From Ideonella sp. MAG2 (GTDB lineage Bacteria > Pseudomonadota > Gammaproteobacteria > Burkholderiales > Burkholderiaceae_C), in NCBI GenBank assembly GCA_004359425.1, contig PTEU01000001.1, positions 1,666,823 to 1,721,702 of the forward strand: a stretch of DNA of 54,880 nt, written 5' to 3'. A program made the position numbers and the translations under genes. The notes under the pieces are model-generated. The model did no database searches and had not been told where the DNA came from. It worked only from the letters and a program-made list of their open reading frames with translations. Position 1 is the stretch's first letter, and every line of letters starts with the position of its first letter. Below are positions 34,916 to 43,555 of the stretch, piece after piece.

Positions 34916-35285
34916 GGCGAATGCCGCCGGTCAAGCCCGCAGCCTGACACAGGATTAGGGATTTCACCAGTTCTGGGTTATGATCGTGGACTGATCTGAC
35001 ATCAGCCTATGGGTTGTGATGCGCTTGGCGACATCAAGGCAGCCTTCTGAGTTTGATCATCACGCCCATCTCCCTGACCTTCCGGTTCAATTACCGTTGA
35101 AGGCCGCGTCTCAAAGCCCTGGTGGCCAAGAGCAGCGAGTCTTGAATGCTTCAGCGCAACGCTTCAAAGTGTTGCGTGGTCCTCTGGTCGGCGGCGATGT
35201 TTATGCCCCACCGCACGTCCGATTTGGCCTGCGTTTCACACCATGCGTGGTGTGAGCGATAGCTTGGTCGGTGCACAGGACTGTT
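34916..35285 (+). other. 370-base gene-free leader of the helicase gene
   Basis: No convincing gene is seen between tamB and the helicase gene. A TATGAT at 34979-34984 could be a -10 box but has no good -35. A perfect 8-bp hairpin sits at 35236-35255, about 20 bases before the ribosome site AGGA (35277-35280). Long structured leaders are common for cold-responsive DEAD-box helicase genes; whether this is one is inference. Confidence 0.4.
35236..35255 (+). repeat. Hairpin before the helicase ribosome site
   Basis: TCACACCA-TGCG-TGGTGTGA, perfect 8-bp stem with a four-base loop, 20-25 bases upstream of AGGA. No T run follows, so it is not a classic terminator; it could affect leader stability or translation. 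Confidence 0.6.
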
Positions 35286-37040
35286 ATGACATTCGAATCC
35301 CTTGGCCTCGATGAGGCCCTTCTGCGCGCACTTCAAACCGCAGGCTACGAAAACCCCACCGACGTTCAAGCTCGCGCTGTGCCTGCTGCTTTGGCTGGCC
35401 GCGACCTGCGCGTCTGCTCCAGCACTGGCAGCGGCAAGACCGCCGCCTTTGTGTTGCCGGCCCTGATGAAGGTGCTGGAAGCCCGCAAAGACCCGGCCCA
35501 AAAGCCCAAGCGTGGTGAAGTGCGTGGCCCGCGCATTCTGGTGCTGGTGCCCACCCGTGAGTTGGCCATGCAGGTGGCCAAGGCTGCTGCTGATTACGGC
35601 CGCTTTGTGCCCTACCTGAGCGTGGCCACCGTCGTCGGCGGCGTGCCTTATGCCAACCAGTTGCGTGCCCTGCGCATGCCGCTGGACATCCTGATCGCCA
35701 CCCCTGGCCGTCTGATCGACCACCTGGGTAGCGGCAAGGCGATTCTTGAGAACGTCGAGGTGTTGGTGCTGGACGAAGCCGACCGCATGCTGGACATGGG
35801 CTTCATCGACGACATCGAGCACATCGCCCAGGCCCTGCCACTCAAGCGCCAAACCCTGATGGCCAGCGCCACCTTCGCCGGTGAAGTGGGCCGCTTGGCC
35901 CAATCGCTGCAGAAGGACGACGTCGAGCGCATCGAGATTGCCGCCCACACCGCCAAGCACGAGAACATCACCCAACAACTGATGTGGGCCGATGACCTGG
36001 ACCACAAGCATGCCTTGCTGGACCACCTGCTGACCGAGCGTGAAGTCGACCAAGCCGTGGTCTTCACCAGCACACAGATCGACGCCGACCGCCTGGCCGA
36101 GCGCCTGGGCGAGATGGGCCACTCTGTGGCGGCCCTGCACGGCGGTATGCCGCAAGGCCGCCGCAACCGCGTGCTGTCGGCGCTGCGCAGCCGCCAGTTG
36201 CGCATCTTGGTGGCCACCGACGTGGCAGCCCGTGGCATCGACGTGCCCACCATCACCCACGTGGTGAACTATGGCCTGCCGCTGAAGGCTGAAGACTATG
36301 TGCACCGCATTGGCCGTACCGGCCGTGCCGGCCGCGAAGGCCGTGCCATCACCTTGGGTGAGCGTCGTGATGTGGGCATGATCCGCCGCATCCAACAGTA
36401 CACCACCCAGCCCATCCCGGTGGCAACGGTAGAAGGCTTGGAGCCCCGCCGTGCGGCGCCCGACCTGAGTGGCCGCCCCGCCTTTGGCGGTGGTGACCGT
36501 CGTGGCCCCAGCCGTGGTGGCAGCTATGGCCGCCCCAACAGCTATGGTGGCGACCGTGGTGGCCAAGGCCATTGGGGTGACAGGCCGCAAGGCGACCGCC
36601 CAGCCTATGGCGACCGTCCTTACCAAGTGGGCCCCAAGCCCAGCCGCAGCTTCGGTGGCGGTGGTGACCGCTTTGCCCCCGCAGCGCGTGGCGAGCGCCC
36701 CTACACCCCCAAGACGCCGTTTGGCGAGCGCCCACAGGGTTACTTCAACCGTGACGGCGGCGAGCAGCGCAGCTTTGGCGGCGAACGCTCATACGGCGGT
36801 GACCGCCCCCAACGCGACGGCTACCGCGACGGCCACCGTGCCGAGAACGGCTTTGGCGGTGGTGGCCACGCGCCCGCCAGCCGTCCGAGCTGGGGTGGCA
36901 AGCCCCGCCACGCAGGCGGCGAGCACGCCCCCTTCCGTGGCGAGCGTGCGCCTCACACCAACGGTGCGCCCTCTTCCAGCAAGCCCCGCTTTGTGAGCAA
37001 GGGCACCAGCGACGGCAAGCGCCCCCGGAAAGCGGTGTAA
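35286..37040 (+). CDS. RhlE-type DEAD-box RNA helicase
   Basis: 584 residues. Motifs in order: Q-motif with MTFESLGLDEALLRALQTAGYENPTDVQ, motif I STGSGKT, Ia PTRELAMQV, motif II VLDEADRMLDMG, motif III SAT, motif V DVAARGIDVP and motif VI HRIGRTGRAGREG. The last 190 residues are low-complexity, rich in Gly, Arg, Asp and Tyr in GGDR-like repeats, a typical RNA-binding tail. It would unwind RNA duplexes in mRNA decay or ribosome assembly, notably in the cold. The ATG at 35286 has AGGA at the right distance; GTG at 35271 is an alternative. Its 3' end overlaps the convergent M3 peptidase gene by 88 bases. Confidence 0.93.
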   Translation: MTFESLGLDEALLRALQTAGYENPTDVQARAVPAALAGRDLRVCSSTGSGKTAAFVLPALMKVLEARKDPAQKPKRGEVRGPRILVLVPTRELAMQVAKAAADYGRFVPYLSVATVVGGVPYANQLRALRMPLDILIATPGRLIDHLGSGKAILENVEVLVLDEADRMLDMGFIDDIEHIAQALPLKRQTLMASATFAGEVGRLAQSLQKDDVERIEIAAHTAKHENITQQLMWADDLDHKHALLDHLLTEREVDQAVVFTSTQIDADRLAERLGEMGHSVAALHGGMPQGRRNRVLSALRSRQLRILVATDVAARGIDVPTITHVVNYGLPLKAEDYVHRIGRTGRAGREGRAITLGERRDVGMIRRIQQYTTQPIPVATVEGLEPRRAAPDLSGRPAFGGGDRRGPSRGGSYGRPNSYGGDRGGQGHWGDRPQGDRPAYGDRPYQVGPKPSRSFGGGGDRFAPAARGERPYTPKTPFGERPQGYFNRDGGEQRSFGGERSYGGDRPQRDGYRDGHRAENGFGGGGHAPASRPSWGGKPRHAGGEHAPFRGERAPHTNGAPSSSKPRFVSKGTSDGKRPRKAV

Positions 37041-39028
37041 GCCGCCTGCGGCGCGACTGTGTCGCCGCTGGCATAGATGTGGCGGTGCAAGCGCGCCGCC
37101 ACTTCAGCATCAAAGGGATTGCCGGCCTCGATGAAGGCATCGTAGGCGTCGGCATCCAGCACCTCTGCCCACAGGTAGACGTAGTAGCCCGAGGCATACG
37201 AGGCGCCTGCAAACAGGTGCTGAAAGTGCGGCAACCTGTGCCGCATCCCCACCGCACGGGGCATGCACAAGCGCGTCAATGCCGCCTGCTCAAAGGCCAC
37301 GATGTCTGCCGGTGGCACGCTTTGCGCGTGAATCTCCAAGTCCACCAAGGCGCTGCCGCAATAGCTCACCGTCTCATAGCCCTGGCCCCAGCGCTGCGCG
37401 GCTTGCAGGCGCTGCACCAGCGCATCCGGAATGGGCTCACCCGTCTGCCAATGGCGGGCATGTTGGCGCAGCACTTGCGGCTCGGCCAACCAATGTTCAA
37501 ACAACTGCGACGGCAGCTCGACAAAGTCGCGCAGCACTTGCGTGCCCGCCAAGCGGTGATAGGTCACCCGCGAGAGCAAGCCGTGCAGGCCGTGGCCAAA
37601 CTCATGGAACAGCGTGCGCGCATCATCAAAGGACAGCAGCGTGGGCTCGCCCGGCGCGCCCTTGGCGAAATTGTTGTTGTTAACGATGATGGGCCGCTCA
37701 ACCCCACGGTTACGCGACTGGTAGTTGAAGTCGCTCATCCAGGCGCCTGAGCGCTTGGTCTGGCGCGCAAAGTTGTCGTGCAAAAACACCCCAGCGCTGC
37801 GGCCCTGGGCATCAAACACCTCGTAAACCTTCACATCCGGGTGATAGGCCGCCACATCGGGTCGGGCCTCAAAGCGCACCCCAAACAGGCGCTGAGCGCA
37901 GTCGAACACCGCCTCGACCATGCGGTCCAGCGGGAAGTAGGGCTTGAGCTCGGACTCTTCAATGCTGAAGCGCGCCTGGCGCACTTTTTCAGACCAATAG
38001 CGCCAGTCCCAGGCCTCAGGGTCGCCCGCCACCCCGTGGCTGCGCATCATGGCAATCAGGGCTTGGCGCTCGCGCTCGGCGGCCGGCAAGGCGCGCTGCC
38101 AGACCTCGTTCAAGAGGTCGAACACCGCCTTTTGCGAGCCGGCCATGGTGTCGGCCAGCGCATAGTCGGCATAGCAGGCATAGCCGTGGGCTTCGGCCTG
38201 GGCCTGGCGCAGCACCAAAATCTGCCGCGCCACTTCTCGGTTGTCGGTCTCGCCGCCCATCTCGCCGCGTGCACTCCAGGCGCGCCAAGCGGTTTCACGC
38301 AGGTCGCGCCGCTCCGAGAAGGTCAAGAAGGGCACGATCAGCGAGCGCGACAGCGTGATGACGTGGCTGCCCTCCGGCAAGCCCCGCTCGACGGCCGCCT
38401 GGGCGGCGGCGGCCCGCACAAAGTCGGGCAGGCCGGCCAAATCAGCCTCGCCTTGCAGCAGCAGTTGATAGCTGGACTCATCGGCCAACACGTTCTGCGC
38501 AAAGCGAGTGGTCAGCTCGGCCAACTGCTGCATGATGCTGGAGTAACGGGCCTGCGCCTCGGCGTCAAAGCGGGCACCAGCACGCACCGAATCTTGGTGT
38601 AAGCGCTCCAGCAGCCGCAATTGTTCAGGGGCCAATTCCAGCGCATGGCGTCGCTCATGCAAAGCGTCCAGGCGGGCAAACACGCCAGGGTGCATCTTGA
38701 CCTGGCTGTCATGGGCGGCCAGCAGCGCGGCGGTGTCACGCTGCACTGCTTGCAACTCGGGCGAGGTCTGCGACGAAGTCAAGTTGGAGAGCACCGCCTC
38801 AATGCGGTAGAGCAATGCCCCGGCCTTGTCCAAGGCCACCACGGTGTTGTCAAAACTGGGCAGGTCGGTCGCGGCACCTATCGCATCCAACTCGGCGATC
38901 TGCTGGCGCATGGCCTCCTTCAACGCAGGCCCAAAGTGGGCCGGCAAGATCTGGGCAAAGGGCGGCAGGCCGAAGGGGCTGGTCCAAGGGGTGAGCAAAG
39001 GGTTGGGGGCGGCAGGGTCCAAAGGCAT
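36953..39028 (-). CDS. M3-family oligopeptidase (oligopeptidase A-like)
   Basis: 691 residues, a cytoplasmic zinc metallopeptidase that degrades short peptides, including signal peptide fragments in the E. coli homologue PrlC. The zinc site HEFGHGLHGLLS, preceded by DDARTLF, is intact. The flanking motifs GVFLHDNFARQTKRSGAW and FAGASYASGYYVYLWAEVLDADAY are typical of M3A enzymes. The ATG at 39028 (MPLDPAAPNPLLTPW) is favoured; one 18 codons upstream is possible. The family-like C-terminus AFRGRLPSLVPLLTKRGLLEEG runs into the helicase gene's 3' end, so the 88-base overlap is real coding on both strands. Confidence 0.92.
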   Translation of the reverse strand: MPLDPAAPNPLLTPWTSPFGLPPFAQILPAHFGPALKEAMRQQIAELDAIGAATDLPSFDNTVVALDKAGALLYRIEAVLSNLTSSQTSPELQAVQRDTAALLAAHDSQVKMHPGVFARLDALHERRHALELAPEQLRLLERLHQDSVRAGARFDAEAQARYSSIMQQLAELTTRFAQNVLADESSYQLLLQGEADLAGLPDFVRAAAAQAAVERGLPEGSHVITLSRSLIVPFLTFSERRDLRETAWRAWSARGEMGGETDNREVARQILVLRQAQAEAHGYACYADYALADTMAGSQKAVFDLLNEVWQRALPAAERERQALIAMMRSHGVAGDPEAWDWRYWSEKVRQARFSIEESELKPYFPLDRMVEAVFDCAQRLFGVRFEARPDVAAYHPDVKVYEVFDAQGRSAGVFLHDNFARQTKRSGAWMSDFNYQSRNRGVERPIIVNNNNFAKGAPGEPTLLSFDDARTLFHEFGHGLHGLLSRVTYHRLAGTQVLRDFVELPSQLFEHWLAEPQVLRQHARHWQTGEPIPDALVQRLQAAQRWGQGYETVSYCGSALVDLEIHAQSVPPADIVAFEQAALTRLCMPRAVGMRHRLPHFQHLFAGASYASGYYVYLWAEVLDADAYDAFIEAGNPFDAEVAARLHRHIYASGDTVAPQAAYTAFRGRLPSLVPLLTKRGLLEEGAPLV

Positions 39029-39262
39029 GGAAGTCCAATCGTGGGTGACGACATGAGAGTGGTGCCCATCCGCCCCCTTCACGCGACGGTCAGTCCGGGC
39101 AAAGGGTCAAGATCGGATCAAGACGGATGGTCTTGGGGCACCAAATGGTGAAAGAATCATGCCACCGACCGGCCCACACCCGCCTCGCCAAAGACCCCAA
39201 TAGCCGCGCGGCGGCGGGCCTCAAACAAGGGGGCGGGTCTGGGCGGTTTCCACCCAGATCTC

Positions 39263-40375
39263 ATGTCCACCCATCCCCACCCCGTTCGTGTTGGACTCAT
39301 TGGCTTTGGCTTTGCCGGGCGAACCTTCCACGCGCCCTTGCTGCGCAGCACCCCAGGCCTGCACCTGGTGGCTGTGGCCAGCAGCCAGCCTGCCCTGGTG
39401 CACCACCAGCTCGGTGCCCACACCGCTGTGTGGGCCAACCCCGAGGCGCTGATCGCCAGCCCCGACATCGACCTGGTGGTTCTAGCCAGCCCCAATGACA
39501 GCCACTTTGCCTTGGCCCAGGCGGCTTTGCAGGCCCATAAAGCGGTGGTGGTGGACAAGCCCTTCACCCTGAATGCCTCAGAAGCCCAGGTCTTGGTACA
39601 ACTGGCCGAGAGCCGCCGCCTGTTCTTGAGCGTGTTCCATAACCGGCGTTGGGACGGCGACTTCCTCACCCTGCAAGCCCTGCTGGCCCAAGGTACGCTG
39701 GGCCGCGTGGTGCGCATGGCCTCGCACTTCGACCGCTTCCGCCCGCAGGTGCGGCCCCGCTGGCGCGAAGCCGCAGGCCCTGGCGGCGGCCTGTGGATAG
39801 ACCTGGCACCGCATTTGCTGGACCAGGCCCTGCAGTGTTTTGGCCCCCCAGCGGCCCTGTATGCCGATATCGCCACCCTGCGTGATGGCGCGGAAGCTGA
39901 CGATTGGTTTGCCTGCGAATTGCGCTATGACTCGGGCCTGCGCGTCCACCTCAGTGCCAGCACCTTGGCCGCCCATGCTGGGCCGCGCTTTGTGGTTCAC
40001 GGGTCCCGGGGCAGCTACCGCAAATGGGGCTTGGACGCCCAAGAAGATGCCCTGAGAGCAGGCTTGAACCCCGACCCCGCCCAGCCCGAGGCCTGGGGCG
40101 TAGACGCCCAAGCCGGTGAGCTGAGCCTTGCCGTGGACCCCAGCCAGCCCGATGCGCGACAAACCCTTGCTTGGCCCACGCTGCGAGGTGATTACCCGCA
40201 GTATTACGCCGCCGTGGTAGCCGCATTGCAGGGGCGGGGGCCTCACCCCGTTCCGCCTCGCCAGGCCTTGGCTGTGATGCATTTGCTGGACCTGGGCCGA
40301 GAGAGCGCCCGGCGGCGCGTGGAGCTGGCCTGCCCTGCGGTGCTCTGCTCAGGCCCTACACTCGGCGACCCCTGA
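39263..40375 (+). CDS. Gfo/Idh/MocA-family NAD(P)-dependent oxidoreductase
   Basis: 370 residues. The N-terminal Rossmann domain opens RVGLIGFGFAGRTFHAPLL (G-x-G-x-x-G) and contains the catalytic-loop motif DKPFTLNASEA, equivalent to the conserved EKP of the family. The C-terminal domain has GGGLWIDLAPHLLDQALQCFG, where the His is a likely catalytic residue. Relatives oxidise sugars, inositols or similar polyols; the substrate here cannot be named. It stands divergent from the M3 peptidase gene and 35 bases before yaeQ, with which it may be cotranscribed. Confidence 0.9.
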   Translation: MSTHPHPVRVGLIGFGFAGRTFHAPLLRSTPGLHLVAVASSQPALVHHQLGAHTAVWANPEALIASPDIDLVVLASPNDSHFALAQAALQAHKAVVVDKPFTLNASEAQVLVQLAESRRLFLSVFHNRRWDGDFLTLQALLAQGTLGRVVRMASHFDRFRPQVRPRWREAAGPGGGLWIDLAPHLLDQALQCFGPPAALYADIATLRDGAEADDWFACELRYDSGLRVHLSASTLAAHAGPRFVVHGSRGSYRKWGLDAQEDALRAGLNPDPAQPEAWGVDAQAGELSLAVDPSQPDARQTLAWPTLRGDYPQYYAAVVAALQGRGPHPVPPRQALAVMHLLDLGRESARRRVELACPAVLCSGPTLGDP

Positions 40376-40410
40376 GGCTCAGGGGCCTTGCTGTCCTCCT
40401 TCTTTTTGCC

Positions 40411-40977
40411 ATGGCCCTCAAATCCACCATCTACAAAGCCCAACTGCAAATTGCAAACATGGACCGCCACCTCTATGCCGACCATGCTCTGACGCTGGCT
40501 CGACACCCGTCAGAGACGGACGAGCGCATGATGATGCGCCTGCTGGCCTTTGCGATGAGCGTGCCAGCCGACGACCGGCAAGGCGCGCTGACCTTTGCGG
40601 GCGGTTTGTCGGACACCGAAGAGCCGGACCTGTGGCAAAAAGACTTGACGGGACAGTTGGTGCAGTGGATCGAAGTGGGCCAGCCCCTGGACGAGCGCCG
40701 CCTGACCAAGGCCTGTGGCCGGGCCGAGGTGGTGCGGCTTTGGGCCTACAGCAGTGCCGTGCCGGTGTGGTGGAGCAGCATGGAAGGCAAGCTCTCGCGC
40801 CTCAGCAATTTAGAGGTCTGGCAAGTGCCCGCCGAGACCAGCAAGGCCCTGGCCGCCCTGGCGCAGCGCAGCATGCAATTGCAGGTCACTGTGCAAGACG
40901 GTGCGATTTGGGTGGGCGATGGCAAAGACTCGGTGCAAGTCGAGCCCATCGCCTTGCGAAGCCTGAGCCAACGCTGA
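40411..40977 (+). CDS. yaeQ: YaeQ family protein
   Basis: 188 residues beginning MALKSTIYKAQLQIANMDRHLYADHALTLARHPSETDERMMMRLLAFA and containing GGLSDTEEPDLWQKDLTGQLVQWIEVGQP, the most conserved stretches of YaeQ. Structures of the family show a PD-(D/E)XK nuclease-like fold; the Glu/Asp of the DTEEPD region and the WIEVG strand fit that core. The YaeQ function is not settled. It follows the oxidoreductase gene at 35 bases. About 150 bases with no recognised feature separate it from the prolyl oligopeptidase gene. Confidence 0.93.
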   Translation: MALKSTIYKAQLQIANMDRHLYADHALTLARHPSETDERMMMRLLAFAMSVPADDRQGALTFAGGLSDTEEPDLWQKDLTGQLVQWIEVGQPLDERRLTKACGRAEVVRLWAYSSAVPVWWSSMEGKLSRLSNLEVWQVPAETSKALAALAQRSMQLQVTVQDGAIWVGDGKDSVQVEPIALRSLSQR

Positions 40978-41128
40978 GGGAAATCCCTCGCTGTTCCCTG
41001 CCTCTGTGTGAGGGGATGGGGCTGCTAGGGCGGCATCGCTGGCCTATGATCACGGCCTATCACACCAAGCGCCGCACGCCTACCCGGCCTCTGCGGCATG
41101 TTTTGTTTCAACGCCACCCGCGCTGCCC

Positions 41129-43273
41129 ATGACACACCCCTTCCCACGACGCCTGCTGTTGGCCCTGATCGGAGCCTGCAGCCTGATGACCATGACACCT
41201 ATTGCCAACGCTGCCTCCCCCACGCCTGAAGACCCTTATCTCTGGTTAGAGGAGGTACAAGGTGAGAAGCCCCTGGCCTGGGTGCGAGAGCGCAATGCCG
41301 CGTCGCGTGCCGTGCTGGAAGCCCACCCCGACTTTGCGGCCAATAAGCAGCGCTTCCGCGAGATTTTGGATTCGACCGACCGCATTCCCTATGCCCAGCG
41401 CGACGGTGACTTCTTCATCAATTTCTGGCGCGACAAAACCAACCCACGCGGCCTGTGGCGTCGCACCAGCCTGGCCGAATACCGCAAGGCCAGCCCGCAA
41501 TGGGAGGTGATGCTGGACCTGGACGCTTTGGCCAAGGCCGAAAATGAAAACTGGGTCTGGAAGGGCGCTGTTTGCCTGGACGGTGCTTCTACCCGCTGCT
41601 TGTTGCTGCTCTCGCGCGGCGGTGCAGACGCGGTGGTGGTGCGCGAGTTCGACACCGCCACCAAGCAGTTCGTCAAAGACGGCTTCAGCCTGCCCGAGGC
41701 CAAGTCCGATGTCACCTGGCTGGACGAGAACCGCATTTTTGTGGGCACCGATTTCGGGCCTGGCTCGCAAACCGACTCCGGCTATCCGCGCGTGGTCAAG
41801 CTCTGGCAGCGCGGCCAAGCCTTGAGCGCGGCCACCACCGTGTTTGAAGGCGAAAAGACCGATGTGTCGGCCGGTGCCAGTGTGGATCACACGCCAGGAT
41901 TCAAACGCGTTACTTTCAGCCGAGGCGACACCTTCTACACCAGCCAGCTTTATGTCTGGACCGAAGGCCAAGCCCCAGTCAAAGTGGACAAGCCTGCCGA
42001 TGCCCAGCTCAGCTTCTGGCGCGAACGCGTGCTGGTGGAATTGCGCAGCGACTGGAAGGTCAAAGGCAGCAAGGGCGAAGTCACTTGGCCGCGTGGCAGC
42101 TTGTTGGTGGGCGATGCCCAGGCCTATTTGAAGGGCGAGCGCGAGTTCACGGCCTTGTTCACCCCCACGGCCACCCGCTCGCTGGCGGGGTTCTCGCTCA
42201 CTCGCAGCCAGGTGCTGCTCAGCGTGCTGGACAACGTGGCTGGCCGTGCCGAAGCCTGGCGCTTTGAAGGCGGCCAGTGGAAGAAGCGCGACATCGCAGC
42301 GCCCTTCCCCGGCACCCTGGGCCTGTCCAGCCTGCACGACCCGCAAGTCAGCAACGACCCCTGGGCCGAGCACTTCATGCTGACTTACACCGACTTTGTC
42401 ACGCCGGATTCGCTCTACATCGGTGAGGCGGGCAAAGAGGGCCTGGAGCGCATCAAGTCACGCCCCGCGTTCTTTGACGCGTCGACGGTCAAGGCCGAAC
42501 AGCACTTTGCGACCTCGAAGGACGGCACCAAAGTGCCCTACTTTGTGATTGGTGCGAAGAACCGTGTGGATGATGGCAAAAACCCCACCCTGCTCTACGG
42601 CTATGGTGGCTTCGAAGTGTCCATGCAGCCTTGGTATTCGGCCGGTTATGGCACAGCCTGGTTCACCAAGGGCGGTGTGCTGGTGGTGGCCAATATCCGC
42701 GGCGGTGGCGAGTACGGCCCCGGTTGGCACCAAGCGGCCATCAAGGCCCACAAGCAAAAAAGCTATGACGACTTTGCCGCCGTCGCCGAAGACCTGATCG
42801 CCCGCAAAGTCACCTCGCCGCGCCACCTGGGCATCCAAGGTGGCAGCAATGGTGGCCTGCTGGTAGGTGCCGTCATGGTGCAGCGCCCAGAGTTATTCAA
42901 CGCCGTGGTCTGCCAAGTGCCGCTGCTGGACATGCGCCGCTTCCACACCCTGCTGGCCGGTGCGAGCTGGATGGCCGAGTACGGCAACCCCGATGTCCCC
43001 GAAGAGTGGGCCACCATCTCCAAGTACAGCCCTTACCAGAACGTGAGCAAGGGCAAGACCTACCCCAAGGTCTTCTTCGTCACCTCTACTCGCGATGACC
43101 GTGTCCACCCCGGCCACGCCCGCAAGATGGCTGCCCGCATGATCGAGCAGGGCCACCAGGTGCTGTACTACGAGAACATCGAAGGCGGCCACGGTGCCTC
43201 GGCGGACAATGCCCAAGCGGCAGACCGTCAGGCACTGGAGTTCGCCTTCCTCTGGCAACAACTGAAGCGCTGA
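41129..43273 (+). CDS. Secreted prolyl oligopeptidase (S9A)
   Basis: 714 residues with a signal peptide (RRLLLALIGACSLMTMTPIANA), so it is exported. Residues about 30-410 form the beta-propeller that admits only small peptides. The catalytic alpha/beta-hydrolase domain includes GGSNGGLLVG (Ser), TRDDRVHPGHARK (Asp) and IEGGHGASA (His), with the family hallmark YGYGGFEVS...GGVLVVANIRGGGEYGPGWH. It would cleave after proline in short peptides. It starts 151 bases after yaeQ and ends 3 bases before a small GNAT gene. Confidence 0.94.
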   Translation: MTHPFPRRLLLALIGACSLMTMTPIANAASPTPEDPYLWLEEVQGEKPLAWVRERNAASRAVLEAHPDFAANKQRFREILDSTDRIPYAQRDGDFFINFWRDKTNPRGLWRRTSLAEYRKASPQWEVMLDLDALAKAENENWVWKGAVCLDGASTRCLLLLSRGGADAVVVREFDTATKQFVKDGFSLPEAKSDVTWLDENRIFVGTDFGPGSQTDSGYPRVVKLWQRGQALSAATTVFEGEKTDVSAGASVDHTPGFKRVTFSRGDTFYTSQLYVWTEGQAPVKVDKPADAQLSFWRERVLVELRSDWKVKGSKGEVTWPRGSLLVGDAQAYLKGEREFTALFTPTATRSLAGFSLTRSQVLLSVLDNVAGRAEAWRFEGGQWKKRDIAAPFPGTLGLSSLHDPQVSNDPWAEHFMLTYTDFVTPDSLYIGEAGKEGLERIKSRPAFFDASTVKAEQHFATSKDGTKVPYFVIGAKNRVDDGKNPTLLYGYGGFEVSMQPWYSAGYGTAWFTKGGVLVVANIRGGGEYGPGWHQAAIKAHKQKSYDDFAAVAEDLIARKVTSPRHLGIQGGSNGGLLVGAVMVQRPELFNAVVCQVPLLDMRRFHTLLAGASWMAEYGNPDVPEEWATISKYSPYQNVSKGKTYPKVFFVTSTRDDRVHPGHARKMAARMIEQGHQVLYYENIEGGHGASADNAQAADRQALEFAFLWQQLKR

Positions 43274-43276
43274 CCC

Positions 43277-43555
43277 ATGAGCCCCGCCACCGTCACCCAC
43301 AACGCCGCTGCCCAGCGCTTTGAGCTGACGGTGGATGGCCTGTTGTGTGAGGCCACCTACCGCCTGCAAGACGGCGTGATGTGGATGAACCATACCGGCG
43401 TGCCCTCTGCCCTGGAGGGCCGCGGTCTGGCCAGCCAGTTGGTGTCTGCCGCCGTGGCCCATGCGCGCGAGCAAGGCCTGAAGATCAAGCCCGTGTGCAG
43501 CTATGTGGCGGTGTGGATGCGGCGGCACCCTGAGGCCGCAGACCTTCTCGCTTAA
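43277..43555 (+). CDS. Small GNAT-fold protein (YjdJ/Gcn5-like)
   Basis: 92 residues matching the short N-acetyltransferase-like family: VTHNAAAQRFELTVDGLLCEATYRL, then MNHTGVPSALEGRGLASQLVSAAVAHAREQGLKIKPVCSYVAVWMRRHPE. The segment EGRGLASQLV is the acetyl-CoA loop and VCSYVAVWMRRHPE the typical end. Its acetyl acceptor is unknown. It starts 3 bases after the prolyl oligopeptidase stop (cotranscription) and its stop overlaps the stop of the convergent TonB-dependent receptor by 4 bases. Confidence 0.9.
   Translation: MSPATVTHNAAAQRFELTVDGLLCEATYRLQDGVMWMNHTGVPSALEGRGLASQLVSAAVAHAREQGLKIKPVCSYVAVWMRRHPEAADLLA

Noticed and set aside
35016..35255. 79-codon open frame in the helicase leader
   Set aside because: No ribosome site, no similarity and poor codon pattern; treated as non-coding leader.
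35151..36626. Long open frame on the minus strand inside the helicase gene (491 codons)
   Set aside because: Antisense to intact DEAD-box motifs; the translation is Gly/His/Gln-rich shadow sequence without domains.
41246..42373. 375-codon minus-strand frame inside the prolyl oligopeptidase gene, and a similar 378-codon frame at 44626-45762 inside the receptor gene
   Set aside because: Both are complements of well-supported genes and show no start signals, domains or conserved motifs.
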